A stretch of DNA of 5,111 nt from Ekhidna sp. (GTDB taxonomy: Bacteria > Bacteroidota > Bacteroidia > Cytophagales > Cyclobacteriaceae), in NCBI GenBank assembly GCA_013214445.1, contig JABSPG010000337.1, positions 1 to 5,111 on the forward strand, given 5' to 3'. The notes below the pieces were generated by a model that was not told where the DNA came from, ran no database searches, and saw nothing but the letters and a program-made list of their open reading frames with translations. Positions 1 through 5,111 of the stretch are shown here, in pieces (position 1 is the stretch's first letter; every line of letters begins with the position of its first letter). The translations under genes were made by a program, and so were the position numbers.

Positions 1-825
1 ACCTATATGCTTCTTGATGAAGCTTCTGTTACAGGAACAGCCAATATCATTATGGCAGCTGTGATGGCGGAGGGGCTGACAACTATCTACAATGCCGCTT
101 GCGAACCGTATATTCAGCAACTCTGCAAAATGCTCATCCGGATGGGAGCACAAATCGAAGGTGTAGGATCTAATCTACTGAAGATCGAAGGAGTGAAAAT
201 GCTGAGCGGAACAGAACATACGATGCTTCCTGATATGATTGAGATTGGGAGTTTCATTGGAATGGCAGCAATGACAGGCTCTGATTTGACCATTAAGAAT
301 GTACAGATTAAGGAGCTAGGGATCATCCCAGAGACCTTCAAGCGACTTGGGATCCAGATGAATTTCATAGGAGATGACATTCATATTCCGTCCCAAGACC
401 ATTTCGAGATTGATTCATATATCGATGGTTCAATCTTAACCATAGCTGATGCTATCTGGCCGGGATTGACTCCAGATCTGCTAAGTGTTATTCTTGTAAC
501 CGCTACTCAGGCAAGAGGTACTGTCCTCATACATCAGAAAATGTTTGAAAGTAGACTGTTCTTTGTGGATAAATTAATCGATATGGGCGCACAGATTATT
601 TTATGTGATCCTCATCGAGCTACCGTCATTGGTCTAGATAAAGCCTATCCATTGCGTGGTATCACAATGACTTCTCCCGACATTAGAGCTGGAGTTTCTT
701 TATTGATAGCTGCAATGTCTGCGGAGGGAGTTAGCACCATTCATAATATCGATCAGATTGATCGCGGATATCAATTTATTGATCAAAGATTGAATGCTTT
801 GGGTGCAAAAATCACTAGGATGTAA
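1..825 (+). CDS. murA: UDP-N-acetylglucosamine 1-carboxyvinyltransferase, 5' end missing (MurA)
   Basis: MurA transfers enolpyruvate from phosphoenolpyruvate to UDP-N-acetylglucosamine, the first committed step of peptidoglycan synthesis, in the cytosol. The frame is open from base 1 (Thr-Tyr before the first Met at base 7), so the gene starts upstream of the window. About 274 residues are present, matching the stretch from about residue 165 of the 419-residue E. coli enzyme to its C-terminus. Visible family landmarks, counted from the Met at base 7, are SVTGTANIIMAA near the start, NAACEPYI at 29-36, PGLTPDLLS with Asp157 at the place of the E. coli catalytic Asp305, FESRLFFV at 180-187, and DIRAG (Arg227) and DRGYQ (Arg253) at the places of E. 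coli Arg371 and Arg397. The catalytic Cys loop lies in the missing N-terminal part. The wording WPGLTPDLLS and DPHRATVIGL is typical of Bacteroidota MurA. No terminator follows the stop codon, so read-through into the next gene is possible. Confidence 0.96.
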   Translation, partial: TYMLLDEASVTGTANIIMAAVMAEGLTTIYNAACEPYIQQLCKMLIRMGAQIEGVGSNLLKIEGVKMLSGTEHTMLPDMIEIGSFIGMAAMTGSDLTIKNVQIKELGIIPETFKRLGIQMNFIGDDIHIPSQDHFEIDSYIDGSILTIADAIWPGLTPDLLSVILVTATQARGTVLIHQKMFESRLFFVDKLIDMGAQIILCDPHRATVIGLDKAYPLRGITMTSPDIRAGVSLLIAAMSAEGVSTIHNIDQIDRGYQFIDQRLNALGAKITRM

Positions 826-868
826 TATTTTAGATCTCACGAATTCATTAAGACCACAAATAACCACC

Positions 869-1558
869 ATGTTAAAACAACTTTCACACTCATTACTGAC
901 TTCTGAAGAACTTGTGAAAACTGCTGAACGCTTAATTCAGGCAGGTAAGCGTTCACCGCTGACCAATGTTCTTGAAAGAAGATTAAAGAAAACAGCAGAG
1001 GCTTCAAATTTACTTTCAGATGCACTAGATGAAAGTTTGACAAATATTTATGCCTCCAGAGTGCAGCAAGCAGATCTTCAGAGAGATGATGCATTTCAGG
1101 CGTTCAAGTATGGTGTGCTCTCTGCATCCTATAGATCAGAAGGTGCTGTTCGCCTAGCCGGTGAGACACTGGTTGAGATTGTTAGAAAACATGGCTTTAG
1201 CCTCTACAATCTAGGCCATATCGCGCAGAGTGAAGCAATGAAGAATTTGATGGGTGAATTGTCAAGGTGCATGACTGAAATCTCTAACTCTGGGGTAGCA
1301 GACCTATTTGAAGAGATGGTAAATGCCAATGAGCATTTCAATGATGTGTATCATGAAAAACTGGATGATGAGGCAGGTAAAGAAACGCCACAGATTGTTG
1401 TTGGGAAGAGGGAAGTGTCGAAGCAAATCACGCTGTTTCTCAATTATGTGGAACTCTTAGAGGATGACAAAGAACAAGGAGTCAATAAACTCGTGGATGA
1501 ACTCAATCAAGTAATCGCAGAAATTACAATTGAAGCAAGAGAACGTCAAAGAGGCTAG
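869..1558 (+). CDS. DUF6261-like helical protein of unknown function
   Basis: A 229-residue protein with no signal peptide and no membrane segment. It is rich in charged residues and predicted by eye to be almost entirely alpha-helical. I recognise it as resembling the Bacteroidota family DUF6261. The central pattern is QRDDAFQAFKYGV (71-83), then a second helix (EGAVRLAGETLVEIVRKHG, 91-109) and the turn SLYNLGHIAQSEAMKNLM (111-128). The C-terminal third (about 175-225) looks like a long amphipathic helix, possibly coiled coil. No catalytic motif is visible. The ATG at 869 is chosen over an in-frame ATG at 794 because the upstream one lies inside murA and adds 25 residues that do not look like the family, and the helical sequence starts right after Met 869. 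It lies 43 bp after the murA stop and may be cotranscribed. The function is unknown; family assignment is from memory of sequence pattern. Confidence 0.8.
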   Translation: MLKQLSHSLLTSEELVKTAERLIQAGKRSPLTNVLERRLKKTAEASNLLSDALDESLTNIYASRVQQADLQRDDAFQAFKYGVLSASYRSEGAVRLAGETLVEIVRKHGFSLYNLGHIAQSEAMKNLMGELSRCMTEISNSGVADLFEEMVNANEHFNDVYHEKLDDEAGKETPQIVVGKREVSKQITLFLNYVELLEDDKEQGVNKLVDELNQVIAEITIEARERQRG

Positions 1559-1665
1559 ACTTTGAGTCGTTCTTTCGCTATTTAACATCTCGTTAAGAAT
1601 CATTAAGGACTTATTAACAGTCATTGGTTTAGTGATTGATCTTTTTTGTAAAAAATCACATTTAC
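1559..1665 (+). promoter_or_regulatory. Intergenic region upstream of the thioredoxin-TPR gene, with four phased TTAA boxes
   Basis: This gap holds four TTAA tetramers starting at 1582, 1593, 1603 and 1614, that is, 11, 10 and 11 bp apart. As hexamers they read TTAACA, TTAAGA, TTAAGG and TTAACA, so they are direct repeats on one face of the helix. Such spacing is known for OmpR/PhoB-class response-regulator sites (for example Bacillus PhoP boxes, TT-A-ACA repeats separated by about 5 bp). The last box lies about 20 bp upstream of CTTTTTTG (1641-1648), a partial match to the Bacteroidota -7 element TAnnTTTG, so it sits where a -33 element would be. That the region is an activator-dependent promoter is inference. 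No GC-rich terminator for the preceding gene is visible. Confidence 0.4.
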
Positions 1666-2541
1666 ATGAAAAAATCAATCCTTCTTACTTTGGTATTTGC
1701 CTGCCACTTTGCTTTTGGTCAGGTTATCAATAGAACATTTGAAAGCAGTGACGGATCAAAAAAACTGCTTGGTCGTATTACTCCAGATCGTCTAGAAAGT
1801 GAACCTTTCGATGGTTGGTTCAACGAGAATAAAGCTTCTTATGAGGTTGATGAAGCGTCCCTAGATGGAATTGAACTGCCAGATTCTATAACTATTTTCA
1901 TGGGGACTTGGTGTGGAGATAGTCGAAGGGAAGTTCCTCGATTCATAAAACTTTTGGAATCAAAAAACTTTGATCTTGGGAGGCTAAATATTATCTGCCT
2001 CAATTCAGGATTCCAAAATTACAAGCAAGCTCCCGAAAGAGAGGAGAGAGGTATGAATATTCATCGAGTGCCAACCTTTATTCTTCATGATAAAACAGGA
2101 GAGGAGATTGGTAGAATTGTGGAAGAGCCGATACAATCACTAGAAGGTGACTTGAAAACGATAATGAACGGAGGAATGTACGAAACTGCTTATCCCATGG
2201 CAGAAAAAGTGGTTCATTTATTAGAGACCTACTCGTTGAGGGAGCTTAAAAGGATGCGATCAAAGATTTTAGATGATCTTTCTCAAGGAAAGAACCCCTA
2301 CGAATTGAATACTTATGGGTATGTATTGTGGTCATCATTTCAGTTACCCAAGGCACAGTTTGCATTTGAACTGAACACTGCGCTATTTCCTGAGGAAGCG
2401 GTAACGCATCAAACACTTGCAAGTTTTCTAAATGGTTTGGGAGATGAAAGAAGAGCTCTGACAAGCGTCAAGAATGCACTTAAGATAGAACCAGAAAATG
2501 AAAGGCTTCTAGCACTTGAACGATCCATTCGAAAACGATGA
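1666..2541 (+). CDS. Exported thioredoxin-fold protein (WCGDS) with C-terminal TPR-like region
   Basis: A 291-residue protein. The N-terminus (MKK, hydrophobic core 5-17, FAFG|Q) looks like a signal peptide cleaved before Gln19, so it probably acts in the periplasm or outside. Residues about 74-165 form a thioredoxin-like domain: beta strand ITIFMG, then TWCGDSRREVPRF (81-93) at the active-site position, and VPTFIL with the cis-proline Pro136. The usual CxxC is CGDS (Cys83, Ser86), leaving one active-site cysteine; another cysteine is at 111 (IICLNSG). CxxS sites cannot do the standard dithiol exchange but may form mixed disulfides, or bind without catalysis. Residues about 214-276 look like one to two TPR-type helix pairs (YGYVLWSSFQLPKAQFAFEL; LASFLNGLGDERRALTSVKNAL). 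The ATG at 1666 is chosen over the in-frame ATG at 1636 because it gives a clean signal peptide at the N-terminus. It could be called a TlpA/thioredoxin-family protein; the substrate is unknown. Confidence 0.85.
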   Translation: MKKSILLTLVFACHFAFGQVINRTFESSDGSKKLLGRITPDRLESEPFDGWFNENKASYEVDEASLDGIELPDSITIFMGTWCGDSRREVPRFIKLLESKNFDLGRLNIICLNSGFQNYKQAPEREERGMNIHRVPTFILHDKTGEEIGRIVEEPIQSLEGDLKTIMNGGMYETAYPMAEKVVHLLETYSLRELKRMRSKILDDLSQGKNPYELNTYGYVLWSSFQLPKAQFAFELNTALFPEEAVTHQTLASFLNGLGDERRALTSVKNALKIEPENERLLALERSIRKR

Positions 2542-2551
2542 TCACAAATAA

Positions 2552-2591
2552 AGGAGCTGATATTAAAAACTCAGCTCCTGAGTTTTATCTT
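2552..2591. terminator. Bidirectional intrinsic terminator between convergent genes
   Basis: A perfect 9-bp inverted repeat AGGAGCTGA (2552-2560) and TCAGCTCCT (2571-2579) with a 10-base A/T-rich loop. On the plus strand it is followed by GAGTTTTATCTT; on the minus strand by TTTATTTGTG. It starts 11 bp after the stop of the thioredoxin-TPR gene. The minus-strand gene's stop (2585-2587) lies just before the hairpin in its reading direction, so the same hairpin can serve both convergent genes. The T-tracts are short and interrupted, so efficiency is uncertain. Confidence 0.8.
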
Positions 2592-3892
2592 CTTTGAAGG
2601 GAAACTGATTCATTGATCCAGCATCCCACGGTGATGGACTGTCCTTCCTCCATTCCTTCATTAAAAATCTCTTCAATCGATGGGAACTGCTCTTTTGAAG
2701 CTTGCATCTGTTCTTGATTTCCCGCTTTGCTGTACATTTTGTGAGCTGCTAGAAAAACACCTCGGTCCATAACTCTGCTTTTGTCTCCTCTGCAGTCATC
2801 GTAACTGGTGAAATATAAATTTCCTATCAAGTTATAGGCCTCAGAGCTGCCTGGTTTTGCACTAAGTGCCTCATATGCAAGGGTTCTTGATCTTGATTTG
2901 TTTCCAAGCTTACTGTTTGCAACAGCTTGTCCCATCAGTGCATCGTAGGTTTCGTCGCTGGTGCTAGCTAGCCCCTGAGCCTCTTCGTAATATTGCAATC
3001 CTTTCGCAATCTCACCACTTGCCAAGTACTTACTTCCAATGGCATTCGCTAGCGCAAAAGATGGCTGTTCTTTGAATACCGGCTCACTTGCCTCTAAGAA
3101 ATAAGATTCTTTCGTGCATTTGGCTTGAACAGAGTATTTAAAAATCTTTTTGGCCGTTTTTAGATCAGTAGGGTCAGCTTTGAATTTTGGAACAAGTTTC
3201 TCTTCAATGAATTCACATGTCAAAATTCCTGGTATGGAGCCAAGCCAAGCGTCAGTCTTGGACTGCTCTTTGTCAAGTTTACTGGGGTTTTCTCCATTTT
3301 TCCTTTTGCTTTCTATGATGTCAGAAATCAGCGTGTGAATATCGAGTACCTTTTCTGCCGGCATTTTATCAGGAGCGGTCTTGTGAAAATTCTTAGCCAG
3401 TAACATATACGTGTTTAAGTTGAACGTAGAAATCTCTGGTCCATTCATGTCATAAGCCTCCGCATATAGTTCTGCTAGCATTGGATACTTTGCAGGTGTT
3501 TTGTAATGGAGCTTAAACGCCTCATAGGCCTTTCTGTCCATCGTAGCTGCTTTGTTGTCGAAATATTTGATTCGTTGATCATACATCCACAAAAGAGAGT
3601 CTTGGAGTTGCTCTTTACGATCCTTATCACTGGTGTTTTTGATGATGTCCTCGAGGCAGTCTACTCCTTGAATGTAGATCGAGGAATTCAAGTCTGGATT
3701 GTTGGTATACAACCAGTTCAATGGCTGCATTGCTTCCGCGTATTTGCTTTGTGCAATCAATAGCTTGTAGTATGCTTGTTTCTCCATCGCCTGAGATTTC
3801 AGGTTTGGGTCTTCTGGCCAGTTCCAACCAGTTTGAGCAAAAGAAACAGACGCTGTGAGCACAGCTAATGCGAATACAGTCTTTTTTATCAT
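2585..3892 (-). CDS. Exported tetratricopeptide-repeat protein, Bacteroidota type
   Basis: A 435-residue protein with a clear signal peptide (MIKK, hydrophobic core 5-16, SVSFA|Q, cleavage before Gln20), so it is exported to the periplasm or beyond. TPR-like helix pairs are visible at about 36-80 (YYKLLIAQSKYAEAMQPLNW), 279-310 (LANAIGSKYLASGEIAKGLQ), 315-348 (ALMGQAVANSKLGNKSRSRT) and from 350 (EAYNLIGNLYF). The region 224-275 (LTCEFIEEKLVPKF, then AKCTKESYFLEA) and the C-terminal motif VGCWINES (422-429) resemble a recurrent Bacteroidota secreted TPR family that often ends in a VGGWIxE-like sequence; this recognition is from memory. TPRs act as protein-binding scaffolds; no enzymatic motif is seen. 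Mature-part cysteines are at 79, 226, 259, 367 and 424, so disulfides are possible. It is convergent with the thioredoxin-TPR gene and divergent from the MarC gene. The partner and precise role are unknown. Confidence 0.85.
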   Translation of the reverse strand: MIKKTVFALAVLTASVSFAQTGWNWPEDPNLKSQAMEKQAYYKLLIAQSKYAEAMQPLNWLYTNNPDLNSSIYIQGVDCLEDIIKNTSDKDRKEQLQDSLLWMYDQRIKYFDNKAATMDRKAYEAFKLHYKTPAKYPMLAELYAEAYDMNGPEISTFNLNTYMLLAKNFHKTAPDKMPAEKVLDIHTLISDIIESKRKNGENPSKLDKEQSKTDAWLGSIPGILTCEFIEEKLVPKFKADPTDLKTAKKIFKYSVQAKCTKESYFLEASEPVFKEQPSFALANAIGSKYLASGEIAKGLQYYEEAQGLASTSDETYDALMGQAVANSKLGNKSRSRTLAYEALSAKPGSSEAYNLIGNLYFTSYDDCRGDKSRVMDRGVFLAAHKMYSKAGNQEQMQASKEQFPSIEEIFNEGMEEGQSITVGCWINESVSLQRR

Positions 3893-3914
3893 GTTCTATT
3901 GAGTTCTAAATAAA

Positions 3915-3947
3915 GTTTTGCCTCTCTTTAATATGATAGGCGAAAAC
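3915..3947. repeat. Imperfect inverted repeat upstream of the minus-strand TPR gene
   Basis: GTTTTGCCT (3915-3923) faces AGGCGAAAAC (3938-3947): nine paired bases with one bulged G and a 14-base A/T-rich centre. It lies 23 to 55 bp upstream of the minus-strand ATG. It could be an operator for a dimeric regulator or a hairpin in the 5' leader. Chance occurrence cannot be excluded. Confidence 0.35.
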
Positions 3948-4031
3948 AATGCCAATGATTCGTAAAAGTTGGTCTTCAAAAATGAATTGCAAATTGAATA
4001 ATTTTTATGCTAATACGGCTATGAATCACAT

Positions 4032-4039
4032 TAGTTTTG
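4032..4039 (+). promoter_or_regulatory. Bacteroidota-type -7 promoter box for the MarC-rnhA pair
   Basis: TAGTTTTG matches the known Bacteroidota -7 consensus TAnnTTTG at every fixed position. It would place the transcript start near 4045, giving a leader of about 24 bases before the ATG at 4069, a reasonable length. A good TTG or TTTG element at the expected 19 to 21 bp upstream is not present; only T-rich sequence (ATTTTTATG, near 4001-4009) lies there. Assignment rests on the -7 box and its position. Confidence 0.55.
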
Positions 4040-4068
4040 TGTTAAATATCGACATATAAATTATTCCG

Positions 4069-4638
4069 ATGTTCAATTTCAAGGAAATTCTAAGTGTTTC
4101 TTTAATTCTATTCTCTGTGATTGATATTTTGGGTAGCGTGCCAATCATCATCGATTTAAGAAAAAAGTTTGGACATGTCCAGTCAGAAAAAGCCACACTG
4201 GTTTCAGGTATAATCATGGTGATATTTCTCTTTGTGGGGGAAAGTATTCTCCAGCTTTTTGGGATTGATATCAGTTCTTTTGCGGTTGCAGGGGCTATTA
4301 TTATGTTCTTTCTTGGTATGGAGATGGTGTTAGGTCTTCAGTTCTTTAAATCGGATCCGGAAGAATCAAAAAGTGCCTCTATTGTCCCTATTGCATTTCC
4401 TTTGATTGCTGGTGCTGGCACCATGACTACACTTATATCACTAAAGGCCGAGTTTAGCAATGCGAACATTCTGGTAGGAGTGGCTTTAAATTTAGTCTTT
4501 GTCTATATCGTTCTAAAAACCAGCGGCTGGTTAGAAAAAGTCATAGGCAAGGCTGGGTTTAATGTTCTTAGAAAAGTATTTGGAATAGTCCTTCTTGCGA
4601 TCTCGATCAAGATATTTAAGAATCATTTGCTTACATGA
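4069..4638 (+). CDS. MarC-family integral membrane protein
   Basis: A 189-residue, strongly hydrophobic protein with about six membrane segments, roughly at residues 7-28, 42-64, 70-91, 105-125, 132-150 and 165-184. Family features visible are the first segment's LFSVIDILGSVPIII, with Asp19 at the site of the family's DP/DxxG stretch, FAVAGAIIMFFLGMEMVLG in segment 3, and PIAFPLIAGAGTMTT (107-121), the MarC PLxAGPG-like re-entrant or turn motif, here with AGAG. It sits in the inner membrane. MarC proteins were once linked to multiple antibiotic resistance, but that role was not upheld and the transported substrate, if any, is unknown. It is slightly shorter than the usual 195-220 residues. 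The ATG at 4069 follows a good promoter box. Its stop codon overlaps the start of rnhA in ATGA (4635-4638), implying one transcript and coupled translation. Confidence 0.92.
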   Translation: MFNFKEILSVSLILFSVIDILGSVPIIIDLRKKFGHVQSEKATLVSGIIMVIFLFVGESILQLFGIDISSFAVAGAIIMFFLGMEMVLGLQFFKSDPEESKSASIVPIAFPLIAGAGTMTTLISLKAEFSNANILVGVALNLVFVYIVLKTSGWLEKVIGKAGFNVLRKVFGIVLLAISIKIFKNHLLT

Positions 4639-5090
4639 TCAAGATTTTCACAGACGGAGCTGCCAAAGGAAATCCCGGTCCCGGTGGATTTGGTACGATT
4701 TTGCAACATGGCAATCATGAAAAGGAGCTTTCTGGGGGCTTTCGAATGACGACTAACAATCGAATGGAGCTGTTGGCAGTAATAGAGGGATTAGAGGCAA
4801 TAAAGAAGCCTGGATGGAAGGTCTTAGTAGTTTCGGATAGTAAATATGTAGTTGATGCGGTGACAAAAGGCTGGCTGAAAGGTTGGGTTGTCAAGGATTT
4901 TAAAGGTAAAAAAAATAGAGATCTGTGGGAGAGGTATTTACGAGCATCTGCTCCGCATGATGTGCGGTTTCAGTGGGTGAAGGGTCATGCTGGACACCCG
5001 GAGAACGAACGGTGTGACCAACTTGCAGTGGAAGCCTCGGAGAAAAAAGAATTAAAAGTTGATTCCGTTTTTGAAGAGGGTAAAAGCTGA
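4635..5090 (+). CDS. rnhA: Ribonuclease HI
   Basis: RNase HI cuts the RNA strand of RNA-DNA hybrids (R-loops, primer remnants) using two metal ions. The 151-residue protein has all four catalytic carboxylates: Asp7 (IFTDGA), Glu45 (NRMELLA), Asp68 (VVSDSKYV) and Asp128 (ENERCDQLA), matching E. coli Asp10, Glu48, Asp70 and Asp134. His118 in WVKGHAGHPENERCD matches E. coli His124. The substrate-handling basic protrusion (about 78-95, KGWLKGWVVKDFKGKKN) is present but a few residues shorter than in E. coli. The ~15 residues after the fold (KKELKVDSVFEEGKS) are a charged tail. It has no hybrid-binding N-terminal domain. The start overlaps the marC stop in ATGA and has no Shine-Dalgarno sequence, so initiation probably relies on ribosomes finishing marC. 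No terminator is visible in the remaining 21 bases. Confidence 0.97.
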   Translation: MIKIFTDGAAKGNPGPGGFGTILQHGNHEKELSGGFRMTTNNRMELLAVIEGLEAIKKPGWKVLVVSDSKYVVDAVTKGWLKGWVVKDFKGKKNRDLWERYLRASAPHDVRFQWVKGHAGHPENERCDQLAVEASEKKELKVDSVFEEGKS

Positions 5091-5111
5091 TCATTTATTT
5101 TAGTAGTGAAT

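Larger units (their letters stand above)
3893..4068. promoter_or_regulatory. Divergent intergenic region between the TPR gene and the MarC gene
   Basis: A 176-bp A/T-rich region that must contain the start signals for both divergent genes. On the plus side it holds a perfect TAnnTTTG box (listed separately). On the minus side it holds an imperfect inverted repeat (3915-3947) and a sigma-54-like GG-N10-GC core (3939-3955), both weakly supported. No small ORF or RNA gene is recognisable in it. Confidence 0.6.

Noticed and set aside
114..380. Minus-strand open frame opposite murA.
   Set aside because: Its translation is the shadow of the conserved MurA coding frame and shows no family features.
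798..833. Possible promoter for the DUF6261-like gene: TTTG at 798-801 and TATTTTAG at 826-833.
   Set aside because: The -7 box has one mismatch and the 24-bp spacing exceeds the usual 19-21 bp.
794..868. Upstream in-frame ATG giving a 25-residue longer DUF6261-like protein.
   Set aside because: It begins inside murA and the added residues do not resemble the helical start of the protein; ATG 869 fits better.
837..1094. Minus-strand open frame opposite the DUF6261-like gene.
   Set aside because: It lies fully across a better-supported gene and has no recognisable protein features.
1632..1659. Hairpin GTGATT...AATCAC around an A/T-rich centre before the thioredoxin-TPR start.
   Set aside because: Only six base pairs, A/T-rich with no stable GC stem; not convincing as a terminator or riboswitch.
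1636..1665. Upstream in-frame ATG for the thioredoxin-TPR gene.
   Set aside because: It would add ten residues in front of a typical MKK signal peptide, so ATG 1666 is preferred.
1693..1704. Possible lipobox (VFAC) in the thioredoxin-TPR signal peptide.
   Set aside because: Phe at the -2 position is not typical of a lipobox, and FAFG|Q just downstream is a good type I cleavage site.
3506..3763. Plus-strand open frame opposite the minus-strand TPR gene, and a similar one at 3150-3338.
   Set aside because: Both lie opposite a well-supported signal-peptide-bearing TPR protein; no promoter or domain supports them.
3977..3984. CATTTTTG on the minus strand as a -7 box for the TPR gene.
   Set aside because: First position differs from TAnnTTTG, no TTG lies at the right distance upstream, and the leader would be about 80 bases.
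4900..5094. Minus-strand open frame opposite rnhA.
   Set aside because: It covers the catalytic-region codons of RNase HI and has no recognisable features.

Overview
The window looks like ordinary chromosomal DNA from a member of the Bacteroidota, most likely a marine or soil Cytophagales-type bacterium. The reasons are a MurA with Bacteroidota-style wording around its active site (WPGLTPDLLS, DPHRATVIGL), a DUF6261-like protein, a secreted TPR protein ending in a VGxWIxE-type motif, a perfect TAnnTTTG promoter box, AT-leaning sequence, and no clear Shine-Dalgarno sequence in front of any start. The genus cannot be fixed from this sequence.

Layout, left to right: (1) the C-terminal ~60% of murA (peptidoglycan precursor synthesis), plus strand, cut by the window edge; (2) 43 bp later a helical DUF6261-like protein of unknown function; (3) a 107-bp intergenic region with four TTAA boxes in helical phase; (4) an exported thioredoxin-fold protein with a single-cysteine WCGDS site and a C-terminal TPR-like part; (5) a hairpin that can terminate transcription from both sides; (6) on the minus strand, a convergent exported 435-residue TPR protein; (7) a 176-bp divergent intergenic region with promoter signals; (8) a MarC-family membrane protein whose stop overlaps the start of (9) rnhA, ribonuclease HI.

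The units are probably murA with DUF6261 (same strand, no terminator seen between them), the thioredoxin-TPR gene alone or read through from upstream, the minus-strand TPR gene alone, and marC-rnhA as a translationally coupled pair. Two envelope-targeted proteins converge on one terminator: one has a thioredoxin fold and the other carries five cysteines. A functional link between them is only a guess.

I found no mobile element, CRISPR array, tRNA, rRNA or defence system, and nothing that clearly amounts to a new system. The best items for a second look are the phased TTAA array, the CxxS thioredoxin-TPR architecture, and the inverted repeat with a sigma-54-like core upstream of the minus-strand TPR gene.
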